A DNA stretch of 64,000 nt, taken from contig NZ_CP126251.1 in assembly GCF_003234115.2 (NCBI RefSeq), forward strand, positions 2,542,001 to 2,606,000, given 5' to 3'. This document shows, in pieces, positions 60,833 through 64,000 of the stretch (the first letter of the stretch is position 1; each line of letters starts with the position of its first letter). Under the pieces are notes generated by a model. The model was given only the letters and a program-made list of their open reading frames with translations, searched no databases and was not told the origin of the DNA. The translations under genes and the position numbers were made by a program. The DNA comes from Curtobacterium sp. MCPF17_002. GTDB lineage: Bacteria > Actinomycetota > Actinomycetes > Actinomycetales > Microbacteriaceae.

Positions 60833-61765
60833 CTACGGGACGAGCGCGAGCTTGCCGCCCGGGTGCTGCGACTCCAGGACCTCGGCTGCCTGTTTGGCAT
60901 CGCCCATCGGGAAGGTGCGCGCGACCGGCACCTCGAGCTGCCCCACCGCGGCGAGGTCGATCAGCCGCTGCCGGACCGAGTCCCGGAACGCCTTGCTCTC
61001 CGGTTGCCCACCGCCGACGGCCGGGAAGCCGTCGTGCGCAGCGCGACCCTGAGCGGCGATCGTCACGATGCGGTTCCGGTCCGCGACCAACGCGAGCGAG
61101 ACGTCGACGGCCTCGTCGGTGCCCACGCAGTCCAGTGCCACGTCGACACCGGACGGTGCGAGGTCACGGATGCGCGCCTCCAGGCCGTCGCCGTACGCGA
61201 CCCACTCGCCACCGAAGCGTCGGACGGTGTCGGCGTTCAGCTCGGACGCGGTGCCGATGATCCGCGCACCCAGCGGCCGGAGCAACTGCAGGAGGCTGAC
61301 GCCCACTGCGCCGGAGGCGCCGTGGACCACGATCGTGTCGCGGCCCTCCGCGCGGGTGACCCGGATCATGTCGGCGGCGGTCGAGCCGGCGAGGAGCAGG
61401 TTGGCCGCTGCCGGGAAGTCGAGCGACGCGGGCTTCGCGAAGACGTCGGACGCGGGGACCGTGATGCGCTCCGCCCAGCCGCCGGAGACGCGGAAGGCGA
61501 GGACCTCGTCACCGACGGCTCCCCCGCCGGAGGCGATCTCGGTGTCCGGACCCACGGCGCTCAGGATGCCGGCGACCTCGTAACCGATCGGGATCGGCAG
61601 GTCGGACGGGTCGCCCTGCCGGGTGTGCTTCGTGTCGGCGGGGTTGACGCCGGCGGCGCGGACGTCGATCGTGACCTCGCCGGGGCCGGGCGCTGGCACC
61701 TCGGTGTCGACGTACTCGAGGACTTCGCTGCCGCCGAACCGCGGGGCCACCCAGTGCTTCGTCAT
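60833..61765 (-). CDS. Zinc-independent quinone oxidoreductase-like NADPH dehydrogenase
   Basis: 310 residues, MDR superfamily. The N-terminal GroES-like part has AAGVNPADTKHTRQG and GYEVAGILSAVG; the Rossmann half has VVHGASGAVGVSLLQLLRPLG and VDVALDCVGTDEAV. No structural-zinc Cys cluster is seen, which places it with QOR/zeta-crystallin-type enzymes. It reduces quinones or enones with NADPH. ATG 61765 lies seven bases after TACCGT. Divergent from the gene at 61797. Confidence 0.9.
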   Translation of the reverse strand: MTKHWVAPRFGGSEVLEYVDTEVPAPGPGEVTIDVRAAGVNPADTKHTRQGDPSDLPIPIGYEVAGILSAVGPDTEIASGGGAVGDEVLAFRVSGGWAERITVPASDVFAKPASLDFPAAANLLLAGSTAADMIRVTRAEGRDTIVVHGASGAVGVSLLQLLRPLGARIIGTASELNADTVRRFGGEWVAYGDGLEARIRDLAPSGVDVALDCVGTDEAVDVSLALVADRNRIVTIAAQGRAAHDGFPAVGGGQPESKAFRDSVRQRLIDLAAVGQLEVPVARTFPMGDAKQAAEVLESQHPGGKLALVP

Positions 61766-61772
61766 GCTGGCG

Positions 61773-61778
61773 ACGGTA
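61773..61778 (-). promoter_or_regulatory. -10 box for the oxidoreductase gene
   Basis: TACCGT on the minus strand, seven bases before ATG 61765. Confidence 0.4.
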
Positions 61779-61784
61779 CGCCGG

Positions 61785-61790
61785 TAGCCT
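61785..61790 (+). promoter_or_regulatory. -10 box for the gene at 61797
   Basis: TAGCCT, six bases before GTG 61797. It faces the oxidoreductase promoter with only six bases between the two boxes. Confidence 0.45.
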
Positions 61791-61796
61791 GCTGGC

Positions 61797-62366
61797 GTGA
61801 CGAGCGATGCGCGACCGACGAGCCGTGAAGAGGCGCTCCGATTACGCGCCGACGAAGGCCTGCCCCTGGTCTTGTTCGACGATGATCGGAACCGTGTTGA
61901 CGCAGTCGTCGTCGATCAGCTCGACGATGGCAGCATCGCGGTGTGGAGCACCGGTGAACGCGCCTCCGTGGAAGAGGACAGCACCCGGATGTACAGCGCG
62001 GACAACGAGTCCGCCGCGCTCGATGATGCACTCGATCGCGCGCGGGCATCACGCCGAGTCCACGACATCTCCCGACGCAGGCAAGAAGAAGCCATCGCGG
62101 CCTGGCGAGCGCGTGGCGATGACGCGTGGGTCCACGGCGAGTCCGGCCTGTGGCTCAAGGGTGTCCACCACAGCGCCGGCCCACGGTGGCAGGTGTTCCG
62201 GCGTCAAGAGGACTGGGGGTCAGGAGCGGGCTCCCTCGGGTACATCCGCCAGACCCCCGATGGGTACGTGGCGATGCCGCCGATCGGATTCCTCTCCGAC
62301 GTCTACAGAACCTGCGCGGACGCGGAGCAAGCCCTCCTTGCCGCCGCTGAGCCGCGCACTGAATGA
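61797..62366 (+). CDS. Uncharacterised soluble protein
   Basis: 189 residues, no membrane segment or signal. A charged N-terminal helical half (ARPTSREEALRLRADEGLPL, DDALDRARASRRVHDISRRR) precedes a Trp/Gly-rich half (DAWVHGESGLWLKGVHH, WQVFRRQEDWGSGAGSLGYI). I do not recognise a family. It sits at the edge of the toxin/immunity region and could be an orphan immunity or regulatory protein, but nothing in it shows that. GTG 61797 is supported by the TAGCCT-N6 promoter spacing. Confidence 0.6.
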   Translation: MTSDARPTSREEALRLRADEGLPLVLFDDDRNRVDAVVVDQLDDGSIAVWSTGERASVEEDSTRMYSADNESAALDDALDRARASRRVHDISRRRQEEAIAAWRARGDDAWVHGESGLWLKGVHHSAGPRWQVFRRQEDWGSGAGSLGYIRQTPDGYVAMPPIGFLSDVYRTCADAEQALLAAAEPRTE

Positions 62367-62380
62367 GCCGGTCTGGTCGA

Positions 62381-62611
62381 TCACGACGGGGCGCTCGCAA
62401 TGGTCGTCGCGATACGAGCCGCCAGTTCATCGTCGATCACGTGCGGGTAGTTCAGCCCGTACTCCCACCACGACGAGCAGATGCCGCATCGGTAGAGGTG
62501 GCACTGGTGGTCGAGGCTCACTCCAATCAGCTTCGGCTCGTCGGAAGTGGAGATCCAGAACTCACGGCAGTACTTGCAGCCCTGGTCGTGGAATGGGATC
62601 GTGCGCGACAT
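62381..62611 (-). CDS. Small zinc-ribbon-like protein, candidate immunity protein
   Basis: 76 residues. Two Cys pairs, GCKYCREFW and YRCGICSSWWE, are about 26 residues apart and could bind one zinc. ATG 62611 is chosen because GGAGGAG lies eight bases upstream; a longer form from 62659 has no such site. It is the last gene of the minus-strand series that follows the TNT toxin, and base composition here is less GC-rich than elsewhere. No family name can be given. Confidence 0.55.
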   Translation of the reverse strand: MSRTIPFHDQGCKYCREFWISTSDEPKLIGVSLDHQCHLYRCGICSSWWEYGLNYPHVIDDELAARIATTIASAPS

Positions 62612-62743
62612 GGACGACACTCCTCCCTCGACGACAAACTCTCGTTTTTCGTGGATCACCTAGAAGACCTCACCGCCGGTCCACCATGCGTCCGACTCCG
62701 TCCTCACCCGCAGCGTGTTGCGCGAGGGGCAGAGCTCATCGGT

Positions 62744-63055
62744 TCAGCGCCAATCCCAGGAGAACTTCCACTCGAGCGCGTCGAGCGCGGACGGGTCCAG
62801 CTCTGGATGAAGTCGCGAGAAGCTCTGCTTGAACAGATCCATCCCGCGGATCAAGTCATTGTCGACGGAGGCCCAATCGATCTGTGACTGGGTCCTGTAG
62901 TCGTGCATCATCTCCTCGAGATCACGGTGAACCGCGTCGGGAACCGACTCCACTGCGACCCAGGACTCGCCAGGCGTCGCGCTGCGACCCTTCCCGATCA
63001 GTTGCAACACTGCTTGGCTGAGAGCGACATCTACGACCAACGGTGGTCCTTTCAT
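62744..63055 (-). CDS. Uncharacterised small protein, candidate immunity protein
   Basis: 103 residues, acidic and helical, ending SALDALEWKFSWDWR. No known motif was recognised. ATG 63055 lacks a ribosome binding site. TTG 63040 has AAAGGA six bases upstream and is an alternative start five codons in. Its place between two other small genes downstream of a toxin suggests an immunity gene for a related toxin. Confidence 0.5.
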   Translation of the reverse strand: MKGPPLVVDVALSQAVLQLIGKGRSATPGESWVAVESVPDAVHRDLEEMMHDYRTQSQIDWASVDNDLIRGMDLFKQSFSRLHPELDPSALDALEWKFSWDWR

Positions 63056-63205
63056 GGAGGCCAGATCACCCGGGCGACTGCGCGCGCAACGAACCCGGTG
63101 GCGCCGAACGATACACGGTGCGCTGTCACCCAGGGGTAGCCGTGTGCCCGATCCGCCTGCCCGATCTTCTCCTGATCGCCGGGGTGTTCTTCAGCGCTTC
63201 GAAAT

Positions 63206-63460
63206 TCAGCGGACGACGCCGCTCGCGATCAGTTCCTTCAGGTCACGGAGCAGCACGATGAACATCTCGAGCGCGTCGGACTCGTCATGGTAGTCGCGCG
63301 GACCGATCTCGACCGCCCGCTCGTCCGTCGACACCACCCGGTAGCCACCGCCGACCTCGTAGATCGCCACCGCGTCCGGCTTCCCGGTGGGCTGTTGGAA
63401 CCACACCGCACGCTCGAGGCCCTCGGCAGCGATGATCTCCTTGGCAGTTGCCCGATCCAT
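63206..63460 (-). CDS. Probable immunity protein for the adjacent TNT toxin
   Basis: 84 residues: RATAKEIIAAEGLERAVWFQ, KPDAVAIYEVGGGYRVVSTD and DALEMFIVLLRDLKEL (the first and second blocks nearly adjoin). It begins 29 bp after the toxin stop with a perfect GGAGGAG before ATG 63460, the usual place for a cognate immunity gene. It is shorter than the mycobacterial antitoxin IFT and shows no clear likeness to it, so the assignment rests on position and size. Confidence 0.6.
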   Translation of the reverse strand: MDRATAKEIIAAEGLERAVWFQQPTGKPDAVAIYEVGGGYRVVSTDERAVEIGPRDYHDESDALEMFIVLLRDLKELIASGVVR

Positions 63461-63489
63461 GTTCTCCTCCTTGTGGGACGCCACCGTCG

Positions 63490-64000
63490 TCAGATCTCCT
63501 CGATGAGCCCGAGTCGTTTGAGCAGCTCGACCGTCATCGGCATCTCAACCTGACGCCCGCCCCCGTGGGCGCCGAACCCGGCGGCGATGTCGCCTTGGGA
63601 CGCCCGACCGAGGTCGTCGAACGACGAGTTGAAGCGTCGCATGATCCGGTCGACGTCGGCCTGCACCGACTGGGGCGCAGCGTCGTAGTAGCGCTCGATG
63701 TCCGAGAAGTCTCCGACCACGCGGTACTGGTGGTACTGCGCCGGGTCTTCGAGGTACGGGAGGGACCGCTGGTCGTAGGTGTACGGGCCGGATTCGGGCA
63801 CGGGCGACGTGTACCGACCGTCGGACGGGCCGTACCGGTCGAAGACGTCACCGACGTGCGGAACGAGCGGTTCCTTGACGGGCTGACCGGCGTCGTCGAG
63901 GGTGTACCCGCCCTGCGGCACTTCGTCCCAGTTGATGGTGCCGTCGGGCTTCAGGACTGACGCGTCCTTCGGGATCTGGACGTCGTGGGGCCAGACACCG
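63490..64000 (-). CDS. C-terminal TNT (NAD+ glycohydrolase) domain of a polymorphic toxin (partial)
   Basis: Open frame from the window edge, 169 residues visible. KPDGTINWDEVPQGGYTLDD leads into VGDVFDRYGPSDGRYTSPVP (Arg of DRYG, Tyr of GRY), DQRSLPY, YHQYRV and a C-terminal GGGRQVEMPMTVELLKRLGL. The Arg, the His/Tyr block and the Gln of GGGRQ match the active-site set of TNT/DUF4237 toxins, so it should be active. TNT domains destroy NAD+ in target cells. The N-terminal trafficking region lies beyond 64000. Immunity-like genes follow immediately. Confidence 0.82.
   Translation of the reverse strand, partial: GVWPHDVQIPKDASVLKPDGTINWDEVPQGGYTLDDAGQPVKEPLVPHVGDVFDRYGPSDGRYTSPVPESGPYTYDQRSLPYLEDPAQYHQYRVVGDFSDIERYYDAAPQSVQADVDRIMRRFNSSFDDLGRASQGDIAAGFGAHGGGRQVEMPMTVELLKRLGLIEEI

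Noticed and set aside
61173-61187. Another copy of the CGCGCCTCCAG repeat
   Set aside because: It falls in a normally conserved part of the oxidoreductase gene and is explained by common codons; no hairpin partner or extra residues.

Overview
The window is high-GC DNA with GTG starts, many leaderless promoters and gene families typical of Actinobacteria: AccA3/AccD/AccE carboxylase, WbbL, DUF805 and a GH6 cellulase. A plant- or soil-associated Microbacteriaceae member (Curtobacterium-like) fits best. The genus is an inference, not something the sequence proves. Much of the gene content and order matches the Mycobacterium tuberculosis stretch that runs from manC/wbbL/rmlD through purE/purK, GtrA, the PH-domain protein, birA, accD5/accE5, maf and accA3 to deoD/pmmB, add, deoA, cdd and sdhCDAB. 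Here it is rearranged, with insertions.

Region 1 (1-18.5 kb) is a rhamnose-containing surface polysaccharide locus. It holds the tail of a Wzt-type ABC ATPase, eight glycosyltransferases (including a clear WbbL), the full dTDP-L-rhamnose pathway (rmlA, rmlC, rmlB, rmlD), another nucleotide-sugar epimerase, an acyltransferase-3 and a flippase-like membrane protein. A GT2 with C-terminal membrane helices overlaps a YfhO-type GT-C protein. This resembles the three-component glycosylation modules of Firmicutes, and a GtrA protein lies 13 kb away.

Region 2 (18.5-28.3 kb) carries purE and purK, split by a glycosyltransferase and a secreted GH6 endoglucanase, followed by GtrA, a DUF2142 membrane protein, ugd, a PH-domain membrane protein and birA. 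Region 3 (28.3-38 kb) holds the acyl-CoA carboxylase genes (beta, epsilon, alpha/BCCP) and maf, interrupted by a response regulator/sensor kinase/kinase-like operon and an RNA methyltransferase.

Region 4 (38-51 kb) begins with a lone gene for an AbiEi/DUF559-like protein. It is bracketed by inverted copies of a 62-bp palindrome that also occurs at 3.4 kb. Next comes a minus-strand nucleoside uptake and salvage operon: BMP lipoprotein, RbsA-type ATPase, two permeases, cdd, deoA, add, PTS IIA and IIB without IIC, purine nucleoside phosphorylase and a phosphohexomutase-family enzyme. Nucleosides would be imported, deaminated and phosphorolysed, and the (deoxy)ribose-1-phosphate isomerised by the mutase.

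Region 5 (51-64 kb) holds manC, a mannosyltransferase and sdhCDAB, followed by a tandem array of small hairpins. Then come a stand-alone TNT-fold protein whose presumed catalytic Gln is replaced, four tandem DUF805 membrane proteins and a quinone oxidoreductase. The right edge is a lower-GC polymorphic-toxin locus: the C-terminus of a TNT-domain toxin runs off the window, followed by small immunity-like genes.

No rRNA, tRNA, CRISPR array or replication origin was recognised.
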